From Euschistus heros (taxonomy: Eukaryota > Arthropoda > Insecta > Hemiptera > Pentatomidae): a stretch of DNA of 64,000 nt. Below, piece after piece: positions 10,701 through 22,689 of the stretch. Each line of letters opens with the position of its first letter. The stretch's first letter is position 1. The notes beneath the pieces were generated by a model. It was not told where the DNA came from, ran no database searches, and saw only the letters and a list, made by a program, of their open reading frames with translations. The stretch is taken from the NCBI GenBank assembly GCA_003667255.2, contig RCWM02000008.1, forward strand, positions 1,617,501-1,681,500, given 5' to 3'. Made by a program: the position numbers and the translations under genes.

Positions 10701-11079
10701 GAACGGTACTATTATGCTATTAATATTCTATTTTTTTTTTTATCTTTTATTCAGGAAATATACACCTACCAAATACAAAATTGAAATTCAGCGGATGTGC
10801 TGAACCATAAAAAAAAATTAAATATAAAGAAAGTGACACCCCTTCTTTGTCTTCAATTTACTATTATGTAACTAGGTCTCTAACTCAGTTTCGTACCAGT
10901 TACCTCCAGGTATTATTCGGCATGGGATAATGTGGCCTTTCCATAGATAAGTTTATTTAAGTGTCCTTTTAATTTATCATGAAAAAGTTAGTGTAGTCTT
11001 ATTGTCAACTTACCATCCCAAAATAACAAAATTTTGTAATATTTTAATGTAAGCCTGTTAAGCAATGCCGCAATTTTTT

Positions 11080-11775
11080 TATGCATGATTCCATAAAGGT
11101 TTTAGTAAGTGTGTGTAGATTTTTTTTCCTTATTTGTAATTTTTAGTTCTTCCTGAATAGTGAGTACATTAGTTTCTGTCAAATTTAAGCCCATATCTTT
11201 TTAATATGTTGACCCTATGTAATTTTCCTACCGACGGTAAGTTCTAGGTACTGTAATTTTTACATGGATATGGATGAAATTTTTTGGCTCGATGACTTTT
11301 TTTTTCACACTCAAAAATGTAACATTTTGGTGGTACGTTCCATCTTGGCTGTTGTTATTTGGATTGAAAATATTACGACAGTACCTTGTTTAAAGGTGAA
11401 TATTTTTTGTTATATGTATAACATTTGTGAGTAGGGCCTACCGTTTAGGAGCGATATTGTTTTGAATGAAAACGTTTTGCGTACATTTTTTTAAGTGCTT
11501 GGCATTTTCGACACGCTCTAGCTCTGTTGGTGTGGCTCGCTTCGAAAATTTTACGACACGACAGTTTCATAATAAGCAGTTTAATGGAGAATATTTTTGT
11601 TATATAAAATTTGTAGCTAGGACCTATATTGGTTTGAACGAAACAAAACACGTTTCAAACTCCTACTATCTCTCAACTTTGATCATTTCGAATAACGATT
11701 AATCGTTAATTTAATTTAATGATTAATTGAAGTAATTTGATCCTTTAAATATTAAGATGTAAATCGGAAAAAGCA
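11080..11775 (+). repeat. Family A repeat, second locus, left part
   Basis: The leader block 11,080-11,275 matches 340-545. It is followed by two subrepeat units (about 11,315-11,480 and 11,500-11,640), each with a 'gctctagctctgttggtgt' or equivalent start and an 'ggagc(g/t)atatt' or 'ggacctatattgg' end. The element then continues through 'aataacgattaatcgttaa' to 11,775, where a Jockey-derived insert interrupts it. Confidence 0.8.
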
Positions 11776-12361
11776 TTAAATGTAATGTTTTTTTGTTTTT
11801 TTTATATATACATTTATTGAAATTTAAAACTGCACAAAATATACACATCAAGTAAATGTATTGACAGCGATAATAATAACATGTTAAAACTTAAAAAGAA
11901 CTACTCATCAATAGTACTTTAATTAAAATTCTACGCTAGAAAGCCCCTAGGCCAGCTTCGTTTCAGACGCCTCGGAAGATCATGAGGAATGGAGTGGGAA
12001 ACAAGTTGAGAAATTAACGGATTTGAGTGGTTATGGAGCTTACTATGAAAGGATGGGTATCTGGTTTGGGCTGGATCAGCAACATATGGAACATTGAGAT
12101 CTTTATGGATAAGCTTATTGGTGACAAAGTAAGGGGCATTTAGGATTTGTCGAAGGATTTTGGATTGTTAGAATTGGATACAAGATGAATTGGATGGTTC
12201 AGTAGAGCCCCAAAGCTCAACTCCGTACGTCCAAATAGGTCTAATCACAGTCATGTTTATGAGTCTAGTAATTAATTGGGAGCTTTGATCAATTGTCTAG
12301 TAAATGTTGAAGTAGTCTGCAACGACGAGCAGTTTCCTGTCGTTTTAGTCTTAAATGTAAT
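11776..12361 (-). mobile_element. Jockey-derived insert with 11-bp target duplication
   Basis: TTAAATGTAAT is present at 11,776-11,786 and 12,351-12,361. Between them, read on the minus strand, lies a decayed reverse transcriptase C-terminus beginning at the codons for an LKRQE-like motif and running through the equivalent of WTYGVELWGST and YFVTNKLIHKDL to the end of the gene. A 3' UTR and a T-rich stretch (A tail on the minus strand) lie at 11,787-11,810. The insert splits family A, whose right end resumes at 12,362. The frame is broken by several stops. Confidence 0.85.
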
Positions 12362-12425
12362 TTTAAACCTATCCATGATAAATTATCTTCCCACGTCAGG
12401 AAGAAATTCAGTTTTTTTAAAAATA
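12362..12425 (+). repeat. Family A repeat, second locus, right end
   Basis: 'atccatgataaattatcttc', 'ccacgtcaggaagaaattca' and a T run match the right end of the other family A copies. Confidence 0.75.
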
Positions 12426-12599
12426 CCCTATTCCGCAATAAACCAAGTCCCCACCCCCGTTGTGACATTGAGACATTGTCGATATAAACAGAAGGGCACC
12501 TTTCATGTCTTTAATTTATTTTATTTATCCAACGCCCATCTGTGGCAGTTCATTTCGTATCTTGGAGTAAACAATGTGTTAGGACTTCTGATGATTTAA

Positions 12600-13000
12600 A
12601 CGCCTCTTCCTTGTTGATTGTTATAAAGTCGATAAAAGTTGTAATTAATAATTAAGATTACTTCCCGCAACTCCTTATATAAATTCTGGGAAATGTTTCC
12701 GCTACGAAGTATTGCCACTTTTTATAACGGTCTAATGAATATTTATTATCCGCGGCCCTTTAATGTTTTGAGCCCTAATAATTTAAATATAACCGAAAGA
12801 GGCGCTGCTCGCCTTTGTATCGCTCCGGTTCATGAAATTTAATAATGCCTTCTTTAAGTTGTGGTTGAGGATGAAGGACGGCTTTCTTGCATAAATTCAA
12901 CAACCCCTTCCACAATTCATAACTCGGAGGTTTTTCTCACTCGAGGGAGTAGCCGTCCAAGTAGAGGAGAATGAAAATAACTATATTACAAAGATTTTCT
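12600..13000. promoter_or_regulatory. Candidate regulatory island
   Basis: The sequence has even composition and is repeat-free, with several TTTAT(A/T)-type and TAAT-core homeodomain-like sites such as TTTATAACGG near 12,720 and TAATTAATAATTAA near 12,643. These sites are frequent by chance in AT-rich DNA. No exon is visible. Confidence 0.25.
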
Positions 13001-13149
13001 TCTCTAAGCCAACATGGCTCCTTGAAATGCTTTGAAAATTATAATAATTTCCAAAAATATTTAATTGTGATCAAAGTCCATTACGTTTTCCTTTTAACTT
13101 CGATTTATTTTATTGAATAAATATTGGGTTTATTGATCAATCTATTCTA

Positions 13150-13325
13150 TACTAAACAATATTGTAACCAATATTTACCATATGGATGTGAGACTTCATC
13201 CCTGAATAGAGAAAGTAAAATGATGCTGCGTAAAAGTACTGCGTAACATTTGTAGTCCAATCAGATAAGAGGATCAGGACAAACCTTGAATCAATGAACT
13301 TATTTATAAAAATGTAAAAGACTGA
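13150..13325 (+). pseudogene. RTE-like reverse transcriptase C-terminus, 5' piece
   Basis: Translation in shifting frames gives a GCET-like block, MLR(V)KVLRNIC, and INELIYKNVKD. This parallels the MYGCETWPITKKSEMML stretch of the copy at 33.9-34.25 kb. The piece stops at the CR1-like insertion and resumes at 13,857. Confidence 0.6.
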
Positions 13326-13856
13326 CTAACTGTTTTATTAGATTTATTTTCGGGGTCTCCAGACGTTCCTATATATCTCAAAGGCATTTTGAAATTGGGT
13401 GGCTTTACCCCAGTTTCCGACGTCAATACTTCCTAAATACACTCATATTTCAATCCTTGAAAACCAAAAAAAAAAAAACCACCTATATTCATGACCTCTT
13501 TACTTTGCGCTCCTCCATCCACCTCTTAAATACTAGAACCCAAACCATCAACTTTGCGGAAAAATCCTCTATTATCCGCGCTTCCTCTTTATGGAATTCA
13601 TTGCCCATCTCAATTCGAAAAAGCTCCACTCTTACTTCCTTTTAACATCTTTACTTCCTGAATTTTTAATCTTCCGAGCGAATGTAAAACATGAATATTT
13701 ATGTAATATGTAACACATAATTTAATCATCAATCAATTTTTATTATTAATAATTATCATAGCCAGATGATTGTCCTATGTACTTTAATCACAGGTTTTTC
13801 TTAGGGGAAAAGTTGTCCCAGAATAAAGTTCATTTTCTTATTATTATTATTTGTTG
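13326..13856 (+). mobile_element. CR1/L2-like LINE fragment nested in RTE-like element
   Basis: Translation gives VSRRSYISQ, FEIGWLYPSFRRQYFL (frame changes included), YIHDLFTLRSSIHLLNTRTQ, and FAEKSSIIRASSLWNSLPIS then IRKSSTLTSF. This is the standard C-terminal pattern of CR1/L2-type reverse transcriptases (Y..LGWL...RR..., then RTSxFxNSFxxRxxxLWNSLP). The 3' UTR ends in 'gttgtcccagaataaagttc', the same tail seen at 24.1, 27.5, 29.3 and (minus strand) 56.2 kb. The copy is truncated and lies inside the RTE-like pseudogene. Confidence 0.75.
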
Positions 13857-14115
13857 AAAAGGACATTTTAAAAGTAATTCAGCTCAAGATGCTGCGATGG
13901 TTGGGCCATGCAAAAAGGCTGGACCAGCCCAGGATACCTAAGAGGTTACTTTATGGTAGACCAGGAGGTGAAAGAGGAAGAGGAAAATCCCATCTGAAAT
14001 GATTGGACGACGTGGAAGGTAACCTGAAGGAGATGGGCACTAAGCACTGGAGGCGCCTTGCAACAGACAGAGGAGAGTGGAAGAAGGATATAACAGAGGT
14101 CATTGTACCTATAGG
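13857..14115 (+). pseudogene. RTE-like reverse transcriptase C-terminus, 3' piece
   Basis: Translation reads KVIQLKMLRWLGHAKRLDQP, RIPKRLLYGRPGGERGRGKS, LDDVEGNLKEMGTKHWRRLA and TDRGEWKKDITEVI. This is the typical C-terminal end (LRWLGHxxRM...P++LL.GRP.G.RGRGRP...W.DDV..DL...G...W...A.DR..W) of endonuclease/reverse transcriptases of the RTE type. It continues the fragment at 13,150-13,325. Confidence 0.8.
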
Positions 14116-14119
14116 ACTA

Positions 14120-16100
14120 CGAAATATTGGGAATGTACAATGCAGCGATGGTTACAATAATTTGGTCATGTAGATTTTGATATCAAAGATCCGCGGAAGG
14201 GCTTCTGTTGTTGACCACGAACATGGAGAGCTTTGGTAGAAGAAAACATTAGCAAAACTACCAATTTGTTGATTACAAGATCATAAACCACACAAAATTA
14301 TAATAATTGTTTTTCACATATAAAAACCAGCATTATTTTTGTTCAACACAATATTACAGCCTGCTATGCTTGATGCTGATTGCTGATGCTACCCGAAGAA
14401 ATAACGCAACTTTTAGCAGAGTACATAGAAGAAATCAATAGGGTAGAATTTTTTACCTTTCAGTGCATAAATTATGATCATAAAACTAATATTATGTTCT
14501 TCAATTCATGTTTTATACTTCATACTGTTTTATTATTTTTAGTTTCCTTAAGTTTCAGCTTTTACATATTGTAAATATTTTATTATGATCGGTAACTCAT
14601 ATTTAAATCCATATCCAGTTAAAATAACATGCCCGGCCAGATTCGGAACTGATGTAAATGTAACAGTTACTTAGAAAGAACTACCTAAAGCTATAAGAGC
14701 CATTGGGATGCAGGTAAGGGCGCCCTTAAAGACCCTACCTTGGCTAATACTAATCAGTGTCCCTTATCTTCGCAATTGCGTTCCCCCAACCGTTCTTCGC
14801 TACGTTCAGTCACTGATAGCCATCTAACCAGCCAGTTACGACCAACCCTTACCATGGAATGTTCTATTTTCTTTCGCGTATCTTGAAATTTCGGTCAGGA
14901 TTTAAAATTTCAACAATACTTACTTTTAATATCAATAGTTAAAATAATATTTAGTTCAGAAAGGCTTCCTCAGTGTTAACGTCGATGATAGTACATTTTC
15001 ATTACTGCTTCTGACTTCATAGTGTAGCGGAATTCGTCTGTTTCAACTTCACCCAGGGAGCAGACATTTTTGGGTGATGGAGAGCTGATATATTTCCTGA
15101 CTCTTTAAGGACAGGGGACATTTTTCCTCCCCTTACATTTTCTATCATACCTCTCAAAGGTTCCAGCATGCTCCTGTTAGGCATATTATACTGTTTCTTT
15201 TTCCAACCCACTAAGTGATAAAAACTAAAACCATAAACTGTCAACATGTTCATTTCTAAAGATATCTATTTCTCTAATATTTCTTACCTGTAATTCCCAG
15301 TGTGCCTTTGAAAGCACTTTTAAATAATAGCTAATAAAAAAAGGTTTATGAATAATTCATTGATTTTGGCTTTTTCCACTTAAGTATAATATATACTTAG
15401 AGAACGCAGGGGTAATAATAAATTAAATATGAACATTAAAAATAACAATAAACTATAAAATGGATACAGAGAAAATAAGAACAATTTACGCTAATATAAT
15501 AGACAAATATAAAATATAAGATTGGCCAATTTAAAAATAAAAATAAAAATAAACAATAAACAGAAAAAGGAATGGACCCTTGAACCCTAATGGGTTGAAG
15601 TATGTTAAATGTAACAGTGCAATTGACTTGGTGGTTCACATCAGAAGAATGTTTGGTAAATAATATTATTGTTAATGGATTGTTAATTTTAAGTGATTCA
15701 TTTAGTAGTATTGTTGTATGAAAGTGAAAGATATTGTAAGCAATGTTTTAGTCTGAAGATGGAACATGGTGGTCCCGAAACATGTAACTATGTAATGTTT
15801 TATGAGGAGTGAAGCTATTTTAAATGAATTAAAAATAACCCCAAATCCACGGCCTGTCATGACAATTGTAGCGAAACTGGCCATCTTATGACATGAATCA
15901 CTGTCAGGATGTTTCAATTCATTAACAGTGGTGCCTATAACAGCAGAGGTAGTTGAATCACCTCATGGAGCAAATATTAAGGATATCTTACCGGCCTTAG
16001 AAAACGCAGTGAGTAATTAACGATTAATAAGTATTGAAAATAGAGGATAAATAACAAAAAAATACTAAGACTGAAGTAGGTAAAGGTATTAGCTTTGATA
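14120..16100. other. Gene-free stretch
   Basis: No convincing gene. A trace at 14,130-14,260 (RWLQ.FGHV..D-like) could be another reverse-transcriptase C-terminus, but it is too weak to call. The rest is AT-rich without repeat matches. Confidence 0.4.
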
Positions 16101-16660
16101 AATAGTTGCATCTTTAAGCAAATTGCATGGTCAGCTGTAGGCTAATGGTTCGATACCGAACTGTCAACCCCGGTCGAATAGTAATTTCCTTCCTCAGCCC
16201 CGAAGAATTTTTACTCCCATTTCGGAAAGGACTCGGCCGAGGGGGCTGTTTCATATTTCCTAAGGAATGTCCCCTCCAAGAGAGGAGGGGAGGGGGAGAG
16301 AGAGGACGAGATTTGATTAAGTGAGAGGAGAATATTCGGCGGTGGCTAAATCAGACGAGGAATTCTTTAATTACCATTCCGGGTTCATCTCCTCACCAAA
16401 TCTACTAATGATGTGCCTTCAACCAACCAATCTGCTCCCCATCAACAACGAAATATAATGAGGACCATCAACGACAGATTGTTTATTACAATCAACTAAT
16501 TGTATTAATTTTTCAAGCCATTTTATCTATATTGTGTTAATTGTAAATCTGACATGAGCTTAATTAAACAATCACATCGTCTACCCTACTTTGGCCAAAT
16601 AGCTGGAGTGCTTAAATTTCTCTTTTTGTACATTTCTTGCATCGTAAATAGCTGCATTAA
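16100..16660. promoter_or_regulatory. Candidate regulatory island
   Basis: Even composition, with a purine-rich GGAGGGGAGGGGGAGAGAGA tract near 16,280 and several TAAT sites. No repeat similarity and no exon. Function inferred from texture only. Confidence 0.2.
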
Positions 16661-17305
16661 TTAAATATTGCAGATAATTCCTAAGTGAATTCTCCTAACT
16701 CATTCGGTGGTAACATGGAATAAGTCGATATATCTAAAATCAAAATTTTTCAGAGCAGCACTTTTTTAAGTTTAAACTTTCACTGTAAATCCAGTTTTTG
16801 AGAAAATAAATTTTTATTGACATCAATGTCACCAAAATAGTGAGATAATACTTTAGTTACCTGATGTTTTATCAGAACATTCAATTATTCACCTGCTCGA
16901 CTTTGTTCCCACCATATTATGAACCATGATTCTTATAATGTGGAATTGTATGTATTCCATTACAAAGATCTTCGAAATGCAGATCTGAAAATAATGTAGG
17001 CAGCTACTACAGGAAAATAGCTATGTACAAGAAAATGTTTTTATAAAAATGGATAATAAAAAAGTACCAAAATGATTTTTTTTTTCTAACAATTGTTTCT
17101 ACTTTAGGAAGAAAAAAATCAAATGTCATCGTCATCGATTTCCATCAAATCAGAAATAAATAGGTCTAAGAGTTACCAACTTATTTAAATAGTGTAGGAG
17201 GCTTAGGAGGCGATCATAGTGCTCTAAACTCATTTGGGCCATTTTTTGACATACCAACTTATACCCTGCCTGTGACCATCGAATTTATTTCCTGATTGAA
17301 GTAAA
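16660..17305. other. AT-rich stretch without supported gene
   Basis: Nothing recognisable. Confidence 0.45.
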
Positions 17306-17309
17306 ACGA

Positions 17310-17510
17310 GAAACCTGTAACACTACAACTTATGAAGGGTCTTGGGTTCAGTGCTAAACTAAAGACCTACTGTTTCTGGGCCAACGGTAGTGAAAGGAGG
17401 CGATCTGGCCTAAATCACGTAAGGGTAGTTACTTTAAAGAAGTCGATCCAGCGCCGAAATAATAGAAAATAAATTTTCTACCTTCGGTCGGACTCCTTAT
17501 TTCCTGATTA
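17310..17510 (+). repeat. Family C repeat, copy 1
   Basis: This shares 'aacctgta(a/c)cactacaac', 'atgaagggtcttgggttca', and near the end 'gaaata(a/c)(t/c)agaaaataaatt' with 57,225-57,475. It may be SINE-like, but no A/B box pair is convincing. Confidence 0.6.
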
Positions 17511-17589
17511 TTGTATTTATTAACTATTTTTTTTTTAGTTCCGAAATGCCTCTATATCTAATCGCAACTTATTTTTAAAATAATTCTAT

Positions 17590-17985
17590 AATATTTTTAT
17601 TTTTTCATAAGCACATTTGAACAATGCAACAAAATAAGCAAGTTAAAGCAACTTTAAATTAATTAGTTGCTATAAGATATATTTTTTACGCCGGCTCTGA
17701 GGGTTATTAGGACCAAGATAAGTTGAATCGAGCTTATTATGGAAGGATAGGAATCTAGTTTGGGCGAAATCATGACACTGAGATCATTTTGGATAAGTTT
17801 ATTTGTGACATTAAAAGGAACACTGAATTTTTTGGAAATATTTTGGATTGTAAGGATTGAATACGTCAGGATTTGGTTGGTTTCGTGGAGCCGAAGGAAA
17901 TCCCCTCAAGTCCCAATAGTTATTAAATTGAAGTAGTCAAAAACAGCAAGAAATTTCTCGTAGTTTTGTTCTTATATATTAATAA
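17590..17985 (-). mobile_element. Jockey-derived short insert, internally deleted
   Basis: Aligns with the other short Jockey inserts: 'gaatctagtttgggc', 'ttttggataagtttatttgt' and 'ttttggattgtaaggattg' on the plus strand are the reverse of the reverse transcriptase C-terminus. A deletion of about 100 bp near 17,915 joins the downstream codons to the 5' end. The 5' end at 17,970-17,985 lies near the shared LKRQE breakpoint. Confidence 0.7.
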
Positions 17986-17999
17986 TTCAAATAAAAACA

Positions 18000-19430
18000 A
18001 TTTTTAAACACTTGTGAATCTTGTCACGCACATTTGCTTAATACTTGCATATATTATTCTTATGATTTATAGTAAATTAAATGATGAAGCAATTCCATGG
18101 ATCAAGGTTATAAAAATATCAAGATCCCTTTTTTATTTTCATTTTTTCAGACAAAGGAGGTTAAGGGAGGCAGGCGGAGGTTAAGTAGTAATGGATCCGA
18201 GTCTGTTTGAATTTTATTGTGAAAATAATTTTGTGAACCGTCCTATAAAATAGAATCTTTTACGAGGATTAGAGCTCTTTAGCTCATTGGTGAAAAGTAC
18301 ATAAAATATTTTATCGTCAACGTTTCGATTTATGGTTGTATACATAGGTACTAGTTTTATAGCACTAAATAAAACAGACCATTGCTAAAACAACTAAATT
18401 TTGAAATTAAGTCTGTTTATATTATCAATATTACTATAGGATAAAGGAGTCCAGCGATAATACCCTTAACTGGGGCATTAAAGTTTTTTCATTTCCTTTT
18501 AATGAGTTTCAACTTGATTGAGGAAAAGGTCCTATAGATTTAATGATATGAAAAATAAAATAAAAATAATATTAATCCACAAAATGAAAACGGCTTTTTT
18601 GGAAATATGAAACATTATTTTATAAACAGTAAGACTTCGATAATCCGGCTCTCTATAGTCCGGCATCCATCATCTTGAAAAATAAAAATAAAAAATTTCC
18701 AGGTAGTATGTAGTTTATAGTCTAGATGGTCCCCCTACATATCTAGTTGCAATCGAATCAATAGGAAGCTTTTCACAATCCTTAGAAATCACATGAGATT
18801 CTGTAAAAATGTGTTGCTTGCTAACTAATCGTCGAATCCGGTTGACACTTTCGAGGTAGTTAGGAACTAGTATCGGCGTTGTTTCCTATAAGTTCGTTGC
18901 GATCGGATTCACTAAGACTGTCCAGTTGGACAGTTGTACTCGTATAATCTACCAATACGAGGAAGCTATGTGCCATCCTTCTTGGCAGACGATTTTTTAA
19001 TAACACGAAAGAGCTACTGGAATCTCCGCTTTGTGTGGAATCTGTACAACAGAGTTACAATAGAAAAAATGCTCTAGGACGAGTATAGAAATCGATATCC
19101 TATTTAACAGTAGACTTAAAGTGGACTTGGAAAATATTTGGAAAAAATACCCCATCTTTGAAGAGCTGAATCTCCGAACTTATTAGAGCTACAGAGCAGA
19201 TCTTGAGCTCAAATTGTAGGTAAGTTTATCTACTATAAAAAATAAGAAAAGGATATTTTTCGTACGATGCATGGTTCTCGAGATATTTACGAAATTCTGA
19301 AAAGACTGGGAAAAAATCAAAGTTCTTTGACCACCACGGAGCTAGCACAGGTCTTTGGAAGTTGCAAACTTGGTTTTACACTACTCTCATGTATCCTAAC
19401 AACATATCAAAAAATCATATAAGGACACTG
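18000..19430. other. Gene-free stretch
   Basis: No supported gene. 'tcgataatccggctctctat' near 18,639 resembles Tigger/pogo-type terminal sequence, but no second end was found. Confidence 0.4.
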
Positions 19431-19600
19431 TTTTAGAGATCTGCAAGGATCTGACAATTTTTTGAGGCCGAAGGACATCCCTGGCCACTCTATCCATCCA
19501 CAATTAGAATTAGCTTTTTCGTCCTTAAGGACTGCTGTTTTAAGATGGCGGAATTTTATTAGTTTTTCGTCCTTAAGGAAAGATGTGGTATAGTATAGAT
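19430..19600 (+). repeat. Family D repeat, copy 2
   Basis: Same blocks and order as 2,690-2,860. The second 'cgtccttaagga' is also present. Confidence 0.7.
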
Positions 19601-19894
19601 TGACGTGCTCCAAATATGACTAAATATTTGATGTATGTACTTTGAAAAAATATCCTCCTATATACGTGTTTTTTTTTTTTAAATCGACATATTTTCCACA
19701 ATAATTTACATATGAATATTCATATTTGTGATAGCCGTATTACTAAGTCAATTTGGCTGAAATAATGAGGGAAAAAATTAACTTTCCCATGATATCCATA
19801 ACCCAAAAACACTACACTACACACTTAACAGACTATTGACAAATGCCGCAGATATATTGAAATGAATATGTTATTTTTTTTATATATTTTTTTT

Positions 19895-19987
19895 ATTATA
19901 ATATATATATATATTATATATTTTTATTTTTTTTTTTTTTTTTTATTTTTTTTTTTTTTATTTATTTTTTTGGGGGGGGGGGGGGGG
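19895..19987. repeat. AT-rich/poly-T tract ending in 16-bp poly-G
   Basis: (TA)n, then interrupted poly-T, then G16 at 19,972-19,987. Family A leads often contain a T-rich then G-rich step before the conserved body, so this is probably the expanded leader of the family A fragment that follows. Confidence 0.8.
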
Positions 19988-20105
19988 AATATAACTTTCA
20001 TGTATAACGTAATTATCACAGTCAAAATGTATAACATTTTTTTCGCACTCAAAACTTCAACATTTTGACACGATCCAGCTTTGTTATTGCTCCTCCAATC
20101 GAATT
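19988..20105 (+). repeat. Family A head fragment
   Basis: 'cattttgacacgatccagct' followed by 'ttgttattgctcctccaatc' matches the head of family A. The copy breaks off after about 120 bp. Confidence 0.65.
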
Positions 20106-20109
20106 ATTC

Positions 20110-21250
20110 GATCAGTCAGAACTTCAGAAAATCAGAACTTCTTAATTTTTTCGGACGCTAACCTTTTTTTTTTGTCTTATTTGCCTGGCTTTTAAGGGAC
20201 ATCCCTCCCAACGGACAATATTGTAAGGTCCCAGTCAGTGAATTTTTACCTCTTTACTAAGAGCACCCCTCTAACAATGAACAACGAAATTCGCTTCATC
20301 GCGAGATTTTATCTTCTATTCTGAACAAACAGATAAGGAATTGTTGAAAATCACATTCAATGTTTTTATTTATAATTTGTTTGCATTAATAAAGGAGAAT
20401 ATGATTTTTTAATTATGTGTAATAATTATAATTGACATATTTTGTTTTTATTAATTCATATATAAGGATGAAATTAGAATTAAATTTCAAGTAAAAATGT
20501 TACTAAATGCACTAATTGTATCTAATATCTGAAAGTTATTATTTTATATTCTTCCACGTTTTATTTGTTTGAAGGGTTTTTTACTGAAGTTAGGAAGGGA
20601 ATTTCATGTTCGAATAGGATTAAGTATTTTCCTTTTATTTAAAAAACTTTTTTTCATGGAAATTCCCTCTATACGATTTAACATCTTCTACGTACATCAT
20701 TAAAACGGCACTGCATGAATTCCTTAATATGAAAGAAAAGTAAGAATAAATTGATCAATAAATAAAGTATTGATAAATTATCAATGGATAATGGAAATAC
20801 TTAAATTGCTGATATAGTGAAAAACAAATGATGTTGAAGAAAACGAAAACGAGGTTTCACAGTATTATGAGTATAAATTATAAAATTGAAAATATTGTTA
20901 AAATATTATTTACTTTAATATATTAGTTTTGAGGCTTATATGTAAACATGTTTTCTATAGAGGTCCTCAGCAGACAACCTTTTACAACGGACAAATTTGT
21001 CAGACCCTGGAATGTACTTTGTGAAGAGGTTTCCCAAATTTTCATCGATTCAATAAATACAAATGTAATTAAACAATTCGCGCTATTACTTAATATTGTT
21101 TAATTTAGGAGCTCTAACTATATCTGCACTTGCTCACGAGCGGAGAGGGAGAAGCGCTAGGAACTCCAGGAGCTATGATTAATCCCTTAGGAAGGAGCTG
21201 GATAGGGAGAGGTTCCTTAGCATGAATGTAAATATGTATTAACTTTTTTT
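20110..21250. other. AT-rich stretch without supported gene
   Basis: I see no domain, RNA gene or repeat match. Confidence 0.45.
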
Positions 21251-21425
21251 TTTTTTAATGGACGTCTTTTGGGTGGGGGCCAATACGTTTTTGGTGAAAC
21301 GATTTTTCAAACTCATTTTGAAATGCTCTAGCTCTGTTGGTGTTGCTTGGATCGAAAATTTGACGACAGTTTTCTGATTTTAATTTCATGGAAAATATGT
21401 TTTCTTATACAGCATTTGTCGCTAA
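21250..21425 (+). repeat. Family A repeat, left part
   Basis: Head block with 'tgctctagctctgttggtgt' and 'tcatggaaaatatgttttct', ending at 'tttgtcgctaag'. The right part of the same copy lies at 22,295-22,445, so about 860 bp is inserted between them. Confidence 0.7.
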
Positions 21426-22294
21426 GCTGCTGTATCAACCGATTACAATATTAATAGCATCACTAGAATCAGCATACATTCTGCTTTTTATCCATGCATT
21501 TAACATTGGTTTTACTCCAGAGTTTAGTAGACAAAAACTGATGTGAATGAAAAAATCCAAGGTCAGCTATAACATGAGATATTTCAATAAAGGGAAATCC
21601 TGCGTCCTCCGGATTTGGGCTAAACTATGCAGTTTTAAGTCTTCTAGATGACCTCAAAATTTGGTCTTAATCGGTGGAAAAATATGTGAGATAGCGCAAA
21701 TTATTTACATTTTTTCAGATATTGACAGCTCCTTGTTGCCTACTGAAATCCTACACAATTTTAAAGGTAAAAAAAAATTATTTTTGATTTCGACAAAATT
21801 AAGTTTCTACATGTTTTTTGAGATGAGGAATTTGAAAATAATATCAGTTTTTAGTTTAAAAATTTTCTTCACCTATATTATATAAATAAGACGTTTTAAA
21901 ATGACATATTCAAAATTTGAACTTCCTCGAAAGGGGTAAAAAATCAATATTTTTTGATTTGGATAAAATTTCACATATAAGAGATCTAAGGTGCGTTAAA
22001 TCGAGATTTGAGGTCAGTTGTTCATGAAAAAAAGTTGTTGTTGAGCACTCTAAAGCCGGGTCGTGTTCTGAGCATATCTAACATCATACATAACTGCAAT
22101 TAAACGTGAAAGAATCATTTCTCTATCTTGACTGAGAGCTGAGAAAAAAAATAAAACGTGATTCTCATACTTTATTTTTATTTTCTCGGCTCCTAATGAA
22201 CATTGGCGCCTATAACTCTAGTTTTGCACTATTATAGGTCCCTACTACCCACTAAAAAATCGGCATTCAAATCTGTGAGTTACAACTGCAAACG
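21426..22294. mobile_element. Uncharacterised sequence interrupting family A
   Basis: The insertion is defined by family A sequence on both sides. It has repeated phrases such as 'ttttttgattt(c/g)g(a/c)(c/t)aaaatt', seen near 21,783 and 21,953. No TIR, target duplication or protein domain was recognised. Confidence 0.35.
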
Positions 22295-22445
22295 TCCCCT
22301 TGTTAGTTTGTTTCTTAATTTAATTTAAGTAATTTAATCCTTTTAATTTCAAAAAGTAAATCGGGAAAATATAAATAGATTATAGGTAAAATAACCATGA
22401 TCTATTGCTTTTTTCCATTCAGGAAGAAATTAAGTTTTTTTTCTT
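22295..22445 (+). repeat. Family A repeat, right part
   Basis: 'cttaatttaatttaagtaat', a 'cttttaatttcaaaa' segment, and 'catgatctattgcttttttc' then 'cattcaggaagaaatt' match the right half of family A. Confidence 0.7.
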
Positions 22446-22689
22446 CTATTTTTTCTAATTTAGTTATTTGTTTCATTATTATTTTGATTTTCTTGCAAAT
22501 AAGACACGAGTGTCTTACTTATTGCCTTTAGCAGTAACAGATTGTAATATTCGTCAAAATATTTTTTAAATATACATGTTTTGGCATTTAATATTTATCG
22601 AAAACACTTTCATTTACAGACATTGTAATGATTTCGGTAGTACTAACCTATTTATTAAGGATTGTTTCGTCCTAAATATTTTGTTTAAT

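Noticed and set aside
18630..18700. Tigger/pogo-like terminal phrase
   Set aside because: No second terminus and no transposase sequence were found nearby.
19862..20068. Open frame rich in Phe, Ile and Gly
   Set aside because: Produced by poly-T and poly-G runs.
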